From assembly GCF_003324525.1 (NCBI RefSeq), contig NZ_QGDC01000001.1, forward strand, positions 620,001 to 684,000: a DNA stretch of 64,000 bases, read 5' to 3'. The notes below the pieces were generated by a model. It was not told where the DNA came from. It saw only the letters and a program-made list of their open reading frames with translations, and searched no databases. This document shows positions 7,709-15,308 of the stretch, one piece after another (position 1 is the first letter of the stretch; every line of letters starts with the position of its first letter). The translations under genes were made by a program, and so were the position numbers. This DNA comes from Mucilaginibacter hurinus (GTDB lineage: Bacteria; Bacteroidota; Bacteroidia; Sphingobacteriales; Sphingobacteriaceae).

Positions 7709-9697
7709 ATGTCTTTTAAACAATTTCCGCAGATCGACCAGGCTTCCGTTAACAGCGCGCGCGCTGAAAATGCGTTGGAAAGTTTTTTCAGCCAGGCCAA
7801 TGGTTTTATAAGCCGGAAAGAATCACCTGACAAAGGCTGCGATTACGATGCCGAACTGATCATCGACGATACCAATGCTTATAATTGGAGATTCGGCATT
7901 CAGCTTAAAAGTATCGAAAAACTAAGGCTGACCGGTAATAGGACTCTGATCTCCTATGCATTTAAAACCTCCAGATTGAACTACCTGCTCAACCGTCCGG
8001 TAGGTGACGGCTTGATCGTCATTTTCGACGATGAGTCAGGTTCAGCCTACTTTGATTATGCTCAGGCAATTTACAAACGGTTAAATACTGAGCGAGGTTC
8101 TGAACTTTGGCATGAAAACGAAACGGTCAATATTCACATCCCTGTAGTTAATCTGCTTAATGCTGAAAGCGTAAAAGAAATTCATCAGTGGTTTGCGCAA
8201 AATTTTTCAAAGGCTTCTTTTATTTTGAGATCGCAAGGGCCCAGGTATAACTATCCGGTCATACCAAGCCAGGATGAGGAATTTGACATTAATAATCCGG
8301 AAAAGATCAAAGATCTCTTATTGAGATATGGATTTACACTGATGCGTGCCCATGATCTTGCCTTGCTGTATGATATGATCAAAGCCATCCCAACTTCTAC
8401 CTTGGATCAGCATCCTGAACTGTTGATCATGGCGGCGATCGTTTTCGGAGAGATTGGCGCACGTTATGATTCACAACATATTATTCAGAAATTAAAGCGA
8501 AGGTCACTTATTACTGACGAACATCTTCATCTCATCAGGCTAACGGAGCTAAAAAACAGATTCGGACTGGGAGAGATGGATATCAAAGAGTTCATTGATG
8601 AGTTAAAGATCCAGCGACAATTCGTCAGCTCACCTCAAAATCAGCTGGCACTGGACATGACCATCATTTTGCATGAGTTACTCATGCCGAAGTTCTATCA
8701 CCCCTTACCATCCGGCATTTATGAAAGGATCAGGCTTGCCAATGAACGCATTAAAACACTTGAAATTGACCAGCAAAGTAAACAACAGTTAGAGGTCTGG
8801 CACACAGAGAACCTGGCATCCTTGATTGCTTTTTACCGCCTGAAACAACTTAACCAACTGGCTATCCAAAGGTCGATGGGGTTTAAAAATCGTACTGCTG
8901 AACTGGTTAAAGAATCCAACATGTTGGCAGACCTGCAAAAAGAACTACACAGTGAATTAGAGCGCCTTTTCAAAGTCGGACAGGGATCTGATGATAAGCT
9001 ATTACAGGCTTATGTGATCATGGTAAGAGCCAGTTATGTGCTGGCGCAGGAAATTGATGTAATTTCTCAAATGCCCGTTTTGGACGACATTAAGTTCCAC
9101 ACCGAGCAAATGTTCCTTAACACGATCACGCTTAGTTTACAAGCCGTTGATCTGTTTCGCGATCTCAATTTTTTAGAACCGGCCTACCGTTGTTTATATT
9201 ATGGGATAGAACTCCTGACCGTTTCCCGTCAAGTTCACCGCTATACGGATTATTTTGATCTTGATCTTTTATACAAGCTCAAAAAAGATATGGAACAAAA
9301 ATGGGATCTGCGCGCCTATGATTTTGTGGTCCCGGGTTTCATAGAAAAGCAGGTCGCGGAAAATGAACTGCAGGAGAAAAAACCGATGATCGTTACCAGG
9401 GATCTCGACGATGAACAGCTACTTAATATGGCCAAAACATTCTGTCAGGCAATAGATCTGCCGCATCAATCCCTTCGGTTCGTTATGGACGAACTTAAAG
9501 GCTATCGAACTTTCTACCGTTATAACACTGACGGTTATGAAATTAAAAGAGCGCCTTTAATCCCCTTTTATGAAAGGGAATATCAACAACCGGTAAAATT
9601 CATCATCAGAAATTTAGCTACAGGAATTTTCACTTTTCCTATTCAGGATGTTGAAGCTCAGCTAAAGCTGTGGGGGCTGACCGAAGTAAATAACTGA
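7709..9697 (+). CDS. DUF4365-domain protein with large helical C-terminal region
   Basis: A 662-residue protein. Residues about 10-160 match DUF4365: SARAENALESFF, then GCDYDAELII and FGIQLKS give an E...D...QxK pattern typical of PD-(D/E)XK-like folds. The remaining 450 residues are predominantly helical and unrecognised; they could be a sensor or scaffold. The family is often found near defence genes on mobile elements, so a defence role is plausible but unproven. It stands alone between a divergent peptide operon and a convergent dehydrogenase gene. Confidence 0.7.
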   Translation: MSFKQFPQIDQASVNSARAENALESFFSQANGFISRKESPDKGCDYDAELIIDDTNAYNWRFGIQLKSIEKLRLTGNRTLISYAFKTSRLNYLLNRPVGDGLIVIFDDESGSAYFDYAQAIYKRLNTERGSELWHENETVNIHIPVVNLLNAESVKEIHQWFAQNFSKASFILRSQGPRYNYPVIPSQDEEFDINNPEKIKDLLLRYGFTLMRAHDLALLYDMIKAIPTSTLDQHPELLIMAAIVFGEIGARYDSQHIIQKLKRRSLITDEHLHLIRLTELKNRFGLGEMDIKEFIDELKIQRQFVSSPQNQLALDMTIILHELLMPKFYHPLPSGIYERIRLANERIKTLEIDQQSKQQLEVWHTENLASLIAFYRLKQLNQLAIQRSMGFKNRTAELVKESNMLADLQKELHSELERLFKVGQGSDDKLLQAYVIMVRASYVLAQEIDVISQMPVLDDIKFHTEQMFLNTITLSLQAVDLFRDLNFLEPAYRCLYYGIELLTVSRQVHRYTDYFDLDLLYKLKKDMEQKWDLRAYDFVVPGFIEKQVAENELQEKKPMIVTRDLDDEQLLNMAKTFCQAIDLPHQSLRFVMDELKGYRTFYRYNTDGYEIKRAPLIPFYEREYQQPVKFIIRNLATGIFTFPIQDVEAQLKLWGLTEVNN

Positions 9698-9730
9698 CCT
9701 TAAACAACCGGTCGCTGAAAGAACGTGTTC

Positions 9731-10603
9731 CTATTCAGTGTCCACCCAATTTTTTGTAGCCCCATAACAATATTCCCAAACGTGCTTTGCATTGTTCGCA
9801 GTGTAATATTTAGTTGAAGGCTTAGCGATCTTCTTGTTGACGAAATACATTCCGGTAAGTTCTGAGACAATAGGCGATGAAGCCAAATATATCGCTGTAG
9901 CAGCCCCTTGCTCTGCGGTCTTCATAAAAGGTCTTGCGAGTTTAGCCAAAAAATTATAGAACCATCCCAGATCGCTTCCACTTGCGAAGCTCGTAGCGAC
10001 AGCACCCGGGTGTAATGTGTTCGTCGTTATTTTAGACCGGCATTTAATCAATTCAGCAGCTAATAGCTCACTGTTCCAGATCAGATAAAGCTTAGCATTA
10101 CCGTAAGCGGTCATAGCATCATACTTTTTCTTCATTTCAATATCGTTCAGATCTGGTTTGGCACTCAGGCTATGCGCATCGGACGAAACACTCACTATCC
10201 TGCCGTGGTCACTTTTTTTCAAATGGTCGATCAACAACCTCGTTAGCAGAAAAGGGGCTAATACATTCAAGGCCATCGTTTTTTCAAAACCTTCTGTCGT
10301 GAGTGACCTCTCCTTATCCATCACTCCCCCGGCATTGTTGATCAGGACATCCAGATGGTCATACTTTGCTTTGAATGCATCGGCTATCTTTTTGACATCA
10401 CTCATCAAATAAAGATCGCCGGTCAGGTGATCGATATGATCATTCCCGGAAGCTGACCGGATCTCTTTTACAATAGCCTCTGTTTTGAGATCATCCCTAC
10501 CGTGAATAATAATGGTATGGCCCATATTTGCCAGTGCAATAGCTGTAGCTTTACCCATGCCCCCGGTTGCGCCCGTTATGAGAATTATCTTCTTATGATC
10601 CAT
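9731..10603 (-). CDS. Short-chain dehydrogenase/reductase (SDR)
   Basis: A 290-residue NAD(P)-dependent oxidoreductase starting at the ATG at 10603. A longer frame reaches 10720 but crosses the operator region and lacks family sequence. Visible motifs are the TGATGGMGKATA cofactor loop, NNAGG, the catalytic YGNAK with upstream Ser in IVSVSS, and NTLHPGAVAT. The C-terminal part resembles retinol-dehydrogenase-like SDRs; the substrate is unknown. It is transcribed divergently from an HxlR regulator that probably controls it through the repeated operator between them. Confidence 0.88.
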   Translation of the reverse strand: MDHKKIILITGATGGMGKATAIALANMGHTIIIHGRDDLKTEAIVKEIRSASGNDHIDHLTGDLYLMSDVKKIADAFKAKYDHLDVLINNAGGVMDKERSLTTEGFEKTMALNVLAPFLLTRLLIDHLKKSDHGRIVSVSSDAHSLSAKPDLNDIEMKKKYDAMTAYGNAKLYLIWNSELLAAELIKCRSKITTNTLHPGAVATSFASGSDLGWFYNFLAKLARPFMKTAEQGAATAIYLASSPIVSELTGMYFVNKKIAKPSTKYYTANNAKHVWEYCYGATKNWVDTE

Positions 10604-10620
10604 GAAATTTTCTTTTGACG

Positions 10621-10679
10621 CAAACCTACGTATATTAGCTAACCGCTGGTAAGTACTAACCTCCTGGTAAGCACTAACC
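10621..10679. promoter_or_regulatory. Tandem operator and SDR promoter in the HxlR/SDR divergent region
   Basis: Two near-identical palindromes, GGTAAGTACTAACC (10648-10661) and GGTAAGCACTAACC (10666-10679), repeat every 18 bases. On the minus strand TAGGTTTG (plus 10621-10628) matches the -7 consensus for the SDR gene, which places the first palindrome over its -33 region. A related half site, GTTAG, follows at 10685-10689. This fits repression by the divergent HxlR protein, with inducer-dependent release. Confidence 0.75.
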
Positions 10680-10706
10680 AGGGAGTTAGTAATGAAATAA
10701 GTAATT

Positions 10707-11063
10707 ATGATGAACAACAATGATGATCAAGAGGTCAAATGCGATGCGCTAACATTACGAGCGATCCGGGATGCTATGGAAACGCTCAGCGGGAACTGGA
10801 AACTGCAGATATTACTGTCATTAAATTCAGGCCCGAAACGGTTTCGACAGATCGCGAAGGACATAGATGGCATCAGTGACAAGATGCTTTCTAAAGAGCT
10901 TAAGTTGCTTGAAGTACACTTATTGATCTCAAGGACGGTCCATGACACCTTTCCTCCCACAGTGGAATATGCCAAAACACCTTACACCCAATCATTGTAT
11001 GAGGTTATGTTAGCGCTTAGAAATTGGGGAATATTGCACCGGAAAACTATTGGTGAAAAATGA
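10707..11063 (+). CDS. HxlR-family transcriptional regulator
   Basis: A 118-residue winged-helix protein of normal HxlR length. Diagnostic segments are ALTLRAIRDAMETLSGNWK, FRQIAKDIDGISDKMLSKEL and the wing region VEYAKTPYTQSL. HxlR proteins bind palindromic operators as dimers and often respond to reactive electrophiles or quinones. The ATG at 10710 is an equally good start. It is divergent from the SDR gene and is the obvious candidate for binding the tandem operator between them. Confidence 0.92.
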   Translation: MMNNNDDQEVKCDALTLRAIRDAMETLSGNWKLQILLSLNSGPKRFRQIAKDIDGISDKMLSKELKLLEVHLLISRTVHDTFPPTVEYAKTPYTQSLYEVMLALRNWGILHRKTIGEK

Positions 11064-11177
11064 TGGCTGCTTAAATCAGGATACGATATGAAAAACAAAT
11101 ACTGGATTTGATCCGGATGTGCAATGGAGGTTTAATTATTCTTCAACCTCACTAAATAACTTAGTATATTTACAGAT

Positions 11178-12101
11178 ATGAACACGCAGGAAAAAGCGCT
11201 TGCCCGGCAATTATTCAAGATCAAAATTCACGAGGCTAATGGTGATAAGTTTGAAGATCTGTTCACGACCATACAAAACTACAATGACGCAGGATTTCAA
11301 CAGATCAAGCCCTGGGGACCATTGGGGGATCGTAAGAATGATGGCTACAATTCAAGGACCGGTGTTTATTACCAGGTTTATGCTCCTGAAGAAATAAGGA
11401 ACAATTACCCGGAGGTCGTAAAAAAGCTTGAAACGGATTTTGCCGGTTTAAAAAAACAATGGCCTGATATCAAAGAATTTTATTTCGTGGTTAACGATAA
11501 ATATTTGGGGGTAAATCCAGATAGTGAAAAAGCGATAAAAGCTTTGGTAAAAGATCAAAACCTGAATAATGGCGGTTTTCTTACGCCAAAAGATCTGGAA
11601 AACACCTTGTTTAATTTAGCCGATGACCAGATCCTGTCAGTAACTGGTTTTATTCCCGATGTAAACAACATCATTAATCTCGACTATTCTGTGCTGAGCG
11701 AAGTGATCGGTCATATCATGGCCTTACCGATACAGGCGGTCATAGCGAAAATAGAGTTCCCGGACTGGGGAGAAAAAATACAATTCAATAAACTTAGTGA
11801 TACTACGCAATGGTATCTTAACATAGGCGTTCAGAAACTGGGCGCATTGAATACTTACCTCGGCAATCAAAGTTTTTTAGCGGATGACCTGCAGGAGAAG
11901 TTAACGGGGGTATACCAGGATTCTAAAAACAAGGATTGGACAGGTGTCGAAACAGAGACTCCCGGCGATCTTATATTCTGGGATATGGTAAAAAGTTGTG
12001 CTCCGAAAAATGAAGCGCATGTTGAGTCGGCAATTATTACGATAATTGCAAAGTATTTTGAATCATGCGATGTATTCGAGAAAAACCCTGAAAAACATTA
12101 A
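11178..12101 (+). CDS. ABC-three-component system protein with nuclease-like N terminus
   Basis: A 307-residue protein, first gene of a three-gene operon. The N-terminal 110 residues contain ANGDKFEDLF, GDRKNDGYNS and YYQVYAPE, an E/D...D-G...Q pattern typical of restriction-endonuclease-like folds used as effectors in ABC-3C systems. The C-terminal part (about 170-290) is helical and may carry the interaction domain for the partner proteins. The next two genes are a middle component and an SMC-like ATPase, giving the standard three-part system. A TATATTTA lies 6 bases before the ATG, so the transcript leader would be very short. The role is inferred as antiviral or anti-plasmid surveillance. 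Confidence 0.75.
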   Translation: MNTQEKALARQLFKIKIHEANGDKFEDLFTTIQNYNDAGFQQIKPWGPLGDRKNDGYNSRTGVYYQVYAPEEIRNNYPEVVKKLETDFAGLKKQWPDIKEFYFVVNDKYLGVNPDSEKAIKALVKDQNLNNGGFLTPKDLENTLFNLADDQILSVTGFIPDVNNIINLDYSVLSEVIGHIMALPIQAVIAKIEFPDWGEKIQFNKLSDTTQWYLNIGVQKLGALNTYLGNQSFLADDLQEKLTGVYQDSKNKDWTGVETETPGDLIFWDMVKSCAPKNEAHVESAIITIIAKYFESCDVFEKNPEKH

Positions 12102-12103
12102 AG

Positions 12104-12346
12104 ATGCTCCTACCAAGTAAACATGTGAATTTTTCGGAATCCCTTTTAGGGTTTGGGAGCTATTTGCTACAAATTCTCGACCGGCCTTTGAGCGTGGACG
12201 AGCTTTGGAAGAAATACCTCGCTGATCTCAACAATGAATTATATTTTGCTAAACAGAGCTTCGACAACCTGGTATTAACCCTCATATTTTTATATAGCGT
12301 ACAAGCCATTAAAGAAGAGAAAGGCCTTATTATTAAATGCAACTAA
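12104..12346 (+). CDS. ABC-three-component system middle component (MC6-like)
   Basis: An 80-residue protein. Its start, LLPSKHVNFSESLLGFG, and the segment LSVDELWKKY fit the small middle-component-6 family as I recall it, and the size and place between the effector-type gene and the DUF2326 ATPase agree. It begins 2 bases after the upstream stop and overlaps the ATPase start by 10 bases, so the three proteins are probably made together as a complex. It likely has a winged-helix-like fold bridging ATPase and effector. Confidence 0.78.
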   Translation: MLLPSKHVNFSESLLGFGSYLLQILDRPLSVDELWKKYLADLNNELYFAKQSFDNLVLTLIFLYSVQAIKEEKGLIIKCN

Positions 12347-14073
12347 TTGAATTAAATTCAAACCATTCCAGTTTCAAGCCGGTAGTATTCAACAATATTT
12401 CTGGCCTGAACTTTATTGTTGCGAAGCAGGCATCCCCTGGCATAAAAGATAAAAGCAGGACCTACAATGGCGTTGGTAAATCACTTTTGGTCGCGATCAT
12501 TCATTTTTGCCTGGGCTCAAGTAAGAAGAACTCTTTCAAAAAGCATCTGCCCGGCTGGGAATTTTACTTAAAATTCCAGGTAAGCGGGGTAGAATATAAA
12601 GTGTCAAGGTCAACCGATGGAGGTCAGGTGATCAAACTTGATGGTGAAGAGATCAAACAAAGTGAGTTCAATAAGAAATTCGAGAATCTGCTGTTCGATA
12701 TACCCGATGATCTGAAACACCTGTCATTCCGTTCTTTACTGCCTTTTTTTATACGCCCACAGCGAGGGTCCTATGTTAATTTTAATGACCCGAATGAACT
12801 GGGCCAGCCCTACCAGGTATTATTATATAATTCATTTTTATTAGGCCTGAATGTACACCTTGTTCAGGAGAAGTATAAACTCAGGACCGAGCGTGAGCGC
12901 ATCAAGGTCCTGATCAAAGAATTAAGCAATGATCAGCTGCTGAAAGACTTTTTCGCCGGGAACCGGGACGTTTCACTTGCTACGCAGGACCTTGCCGATA
13001 AGATAAAAAAATTAGAGGCCGATCTGTCGAAGTTCAATGTCGCGGAAGATTTCTACGATATTAAAAAAGAAGCGGACCGATTGCGTGTAGAACTTGACAA
13101 TGCTCAAAATCAGATCGTTCTTTTACAAGGTCAGGTTCATAATATCGAAGAAAGCCTGAAGACCACGCCTGATATCAAAAAGGAAAGTATAGAGCGCATC
13201 TATAAGGAAGCGGCGGTCGTACTCTCACAGGTGGCCTTAAAGAAACTGGAAGAATTGGAAAAGTTCTATGAGCACCTGACCTCGAACAGGCAGAAAAGAC
13301 TGCTTGATCAAAAGAATGAACTTGTTCGTCAGATCGAGGTTGTTACGGAGAAATTTTCGAGGGAGAAGGTCGCTTTCGACAACACACTTAAATATCTTGA
13401 CACCCACCAGGCGCTCGACGTGTTTGTCAGGTTGACGAACCGGCTTGCGGATCTTAAAAGTGAAAAGGAAAACCTTGAACGGTATGATCAGCTACTTAAG
13501 CAGTATCAGGATCAAAAGATAAAACTTGATCAAAAGTTCGTGGAGGAAACATTGAAAACTTCTACTTATCTTACAGAGGCAGACGGGGTGATCAAAGATC
13601 TAAGGGACTTTTTCAGGGACTTAGCCAAACGTTTCTACCCTGAATCCGCCGCAGGGATAACCGTGTATAACAATGACGGTGATAACCAGCTCCGCTATAA
13701 CTTCGATGCTAAAATTGAAGCTGATGCCTCTGATGGGATCAACAGTGTCAAGCTATTTTGTTATGACCTGACCCTATTGCTTAGCGGTTACGGCCATCAT
13801 ATGAACCTGCTTTTTCATGACAGCCGATTATTGGACGGAATTGATCCAAGGCAGGTCGCCGAACTATTCAAAGTTCTGAGAGATCTGATATTACCAACCC
13901 ATAAGCAATATATTCTGACGATCAATCAAAATCAACTTGACGAGGTCAAGCCTTATTTGACCGCCGATGAATACCGAACGATCATCGAAGAAAACGTTTG
14001 CCATATCTTACAGGACGATTCTCCTGAGCATAAATTACTCGGGATCCAGGTGGATATGGAATACGATAAATAA
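12337..14073 (+). CDS. SMC/Rad50-like ATPase with DUF2326 domain, ABC-3C system
   Basis: A 578-residue ABC-type ATPase. The Walker A is NGVGKS (about residues 46-51). Long coiled coils span about 170-420. The C-terminal DUF2326 region carries FCYDLTLLLSGYGHHMNLLFHDSRLL split over the Walker B and downstream strand, with HDS in place of the usual DEP. The protein is the motor/sensor of the ABC-three-component system encoded with the two preceding genes. Systems of this type were described computationally as likely conflict systems; the trigger here is unknown. The gene ends 123 bases before a convergent gene, with repeat copy 4 between. Confidence 0.85.
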   Translation: MQLIELNSNHSSFKPVVFNNISGLNFIVAKQASPGIKDKSRTYNGVGKSLLVAIIHFCLGSSKKNSFKKHLPGWEFYLKFQVSGVEYKVSRSTDGGQVIKLDGEEIKQSEFNKKFENLLFDIPDDLKHLSFRSLLPFFIRPQRGSYVNFNDPNELGQPYQVLLYNSFLLGLNVHLVQEKYKLRTERERIKVLIKELSNDQLLKDFFAGNRDVSLATQDLADKIKKLEADLSKFNVAEDFYDIKKEADRLRVELDNAQNQIVLLQGQVHNIEESLKTTPDIKKESIERIYKEAAVVLSQVALKKLEELEKFYEHLTSNRQKRLLDQKNELVRQIEVVTEKFSREKVAFDNTLKYLDTHQALDVFVRLTNRLADLKSEKENLERYDQLLKQYQDQKIKLDQKFVEETLKTSTYLTEADGVIKDLRDFFRDLAKRFYPESAAGITVYNNDGDNQLRYNFDAKIEADASDGINSVKLFCYDLTLLLSGYGHHMNLLFHDSRLLDGIDPRQVAELFKVLRDLILPTHKQYILTINQNQLDEVKPYLTADEYRTIIEENVCHILQDDSPEHKLLGIQVDMEYDK

Positions 14074-14142
14074 CAGGTGAGTCGATTTTGCATCACCAGT
14101 ATACCAGCGGAGTGTTTATCGGCGATCACTTTAGTGAAAATG

Positions 14143-14169
14143 AATTGTGCAGACACTGTCTGCACAATT
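14143..14169 (+). repeat. Palindromic repeat, copy 4
   Basis: AATTGTG-CAGA-CACTG-TCTG-CACAATT. Complementarity extends to perfect 16-bp arms (14139-14154 and 14158-14173) around an ACT loop. It lies between the convergent ends of the ABC-3C operon and the PepSY gene. There is no adjacent T-run, so a simple terminator is not evident. Confidence 0.85.
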
Positions 14170-14195
14170 CATTGATAACTTCATCTCCATAACGA

Positions 14196-15308
14196 TCAAC
14201 TGAGAACATATCTTCTGCGTCGTCTTTTTCGCCACCATAGTATCGCTCCGGTCACACAGAGCAGACCCGGTGTGCAGCCGATGATAACGTAGAAGCCCTT
14301 AACAATCACATTTCCAAAGCTACCCGTATGCAAAGGAAAAACGGTTGCAGAAATACGACCGCCCCACGGTTGTTCGGCCAGGCGCTCAACATCAATTACT
14401 TTCCCATTTTGCGGATCGACAGAAACCGTGTTCCCGTGGGAATAGATAGGCAGCTGATCTTTAACCACGCCACTGACGCGAAAGCTCTTCCCGGGCTGAG
14501 TAGGCAGGTAAACATTTTTAATGAGCAGCTCCGGGAACGCTTGTTTTGCTGTGCTGAGCATACTGTCGATCGACTGTACCGCCATCAGGTTTTCAGGCAA
14601 CTTTTGCGTTTGCTTAGCCCAATACGATGGTTGCATCGAGAACATATTCATCCAGAAGCCGGTAAAAAACAGGATAATATTGAATACCATGGCCCATACG
14701 CCTACGATCCGGTGCAGCGCCGACCAGATCGTCCAGCGGTCGCGCCATTTGAATTTTACCCGGAACAACAACACCTTCCATACATACTTACGGTAAATGA
14801 TCAAGCCCGTGGCAGTAGACAGGAGCATCGTCAGGCCCAATATGGTGGCTAACAATAGTCCCGGTATCCCTAACTGAAAACTCCAATGGAACTGTACCAG
14901 CCAGTGTAATATCCCTGTCGTCAGATCCTTCAGGTTTCCTTGCCGCAGCACTTTAGCGTTGTAAGGGTCGATACTCATAATGCCAAGATCATAAGTGCTC
15001 AGTTTTCCATCATTCTGGTACAAACGGAATTCGTAAGCACGATCAGCCGGTGCATCCGGGTTGAGCCAAGCGATACCGGCAAGGTTCGGACGGCGTTGAC
15101 AGATCGTCCGGTAAAGTTTATCCAGCGGGAGTTTTTCTCCTGCCGGTTTTACGGTAAGCAGTTCGGCATTGACGGCGTGGTCAAGCTCATCTTTAAACAC
15201 GAGTGCTGAGCCGCTCAGACCCAACAGCAGGACAAATATCCCCGTGACCATGCCCAACCAACTGTGCAGGGCAAACGCCATTTTGGTTATTTTCTTCATC
15301 ACCCTCAT
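14196..15308 (-). CDS. PepSY-domain inner-membrane protein (iron-linked)
   Basis: A 370-residue protein of the PepSY-associated TM family. The first helix follows MAFALHSWLGMVTGIFVLL. A periplasmic PepSY region (about 40-140) precedes three further helices near 145-175, 205-230 and 335-358, and a basic cytoplasmic tail ends the chain. Relatives are encoded beside ferric-siderophore TonB receptors and may act as reductases or aid siderophore release. The start overlaps the stop of the TonB receptor gene by 4 bases (ATGA); an alternative ATG lies 3 codons in. Because that receptor carries a stop codon, the unit may be only partly functional. Confidence 0.85.
   Translation of the reverse strand: MRVMKKITKMAFALHSWLGMVTGIFVLLLGLSGSALVFKDELDHAVNAELLTVKPAGEKLPLDKLYRTICQRRPNLAGIAWLNPDAPADRAYEFRLYQNDGKLSTYDLGIMSIDPYNAKVLRQGNLKDLTTGILHWLVQFHWSFQLGIPGLLLATILGLTMLLSTATGLIIYRKYVWKVLLFRVKFKWRDRWTIWSALHRIVGVWAMVFNIILFFTGFWMNMFSMQPSYWAKQTQKLPENLMAVQSIDSMLSTAKQAFPELLIKNVYLPTQPGKSFRVSGVVKDQLPIYSHGNTVSVDPQNGKVIDVERLAEQPWGGRISATVFPLHTGSFGNVIVKGFYVIIGCTPGLLCVTGAILWWRKRRRRRYVLS

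Noticed and set aside
10604..10720. N-terminal extension of the SDR protein
   Set aside because: It runs through the operator and promoter and into the HxlR start; ATG 10603 directly precedes the cofactor-binding fold.
4245..14169. The four palindromes as ordinary Rho-independent terminators
   Set aside because: They lack T-runs, one lies inside a gene, and the primary sequence is conserved at both ends and the loop, which terminators do not need.
14328..14852. 174-residue plus-strand frame opposite the PepSY gene
   Set aside because: Antisense shadow with no family features and unlikely composition.
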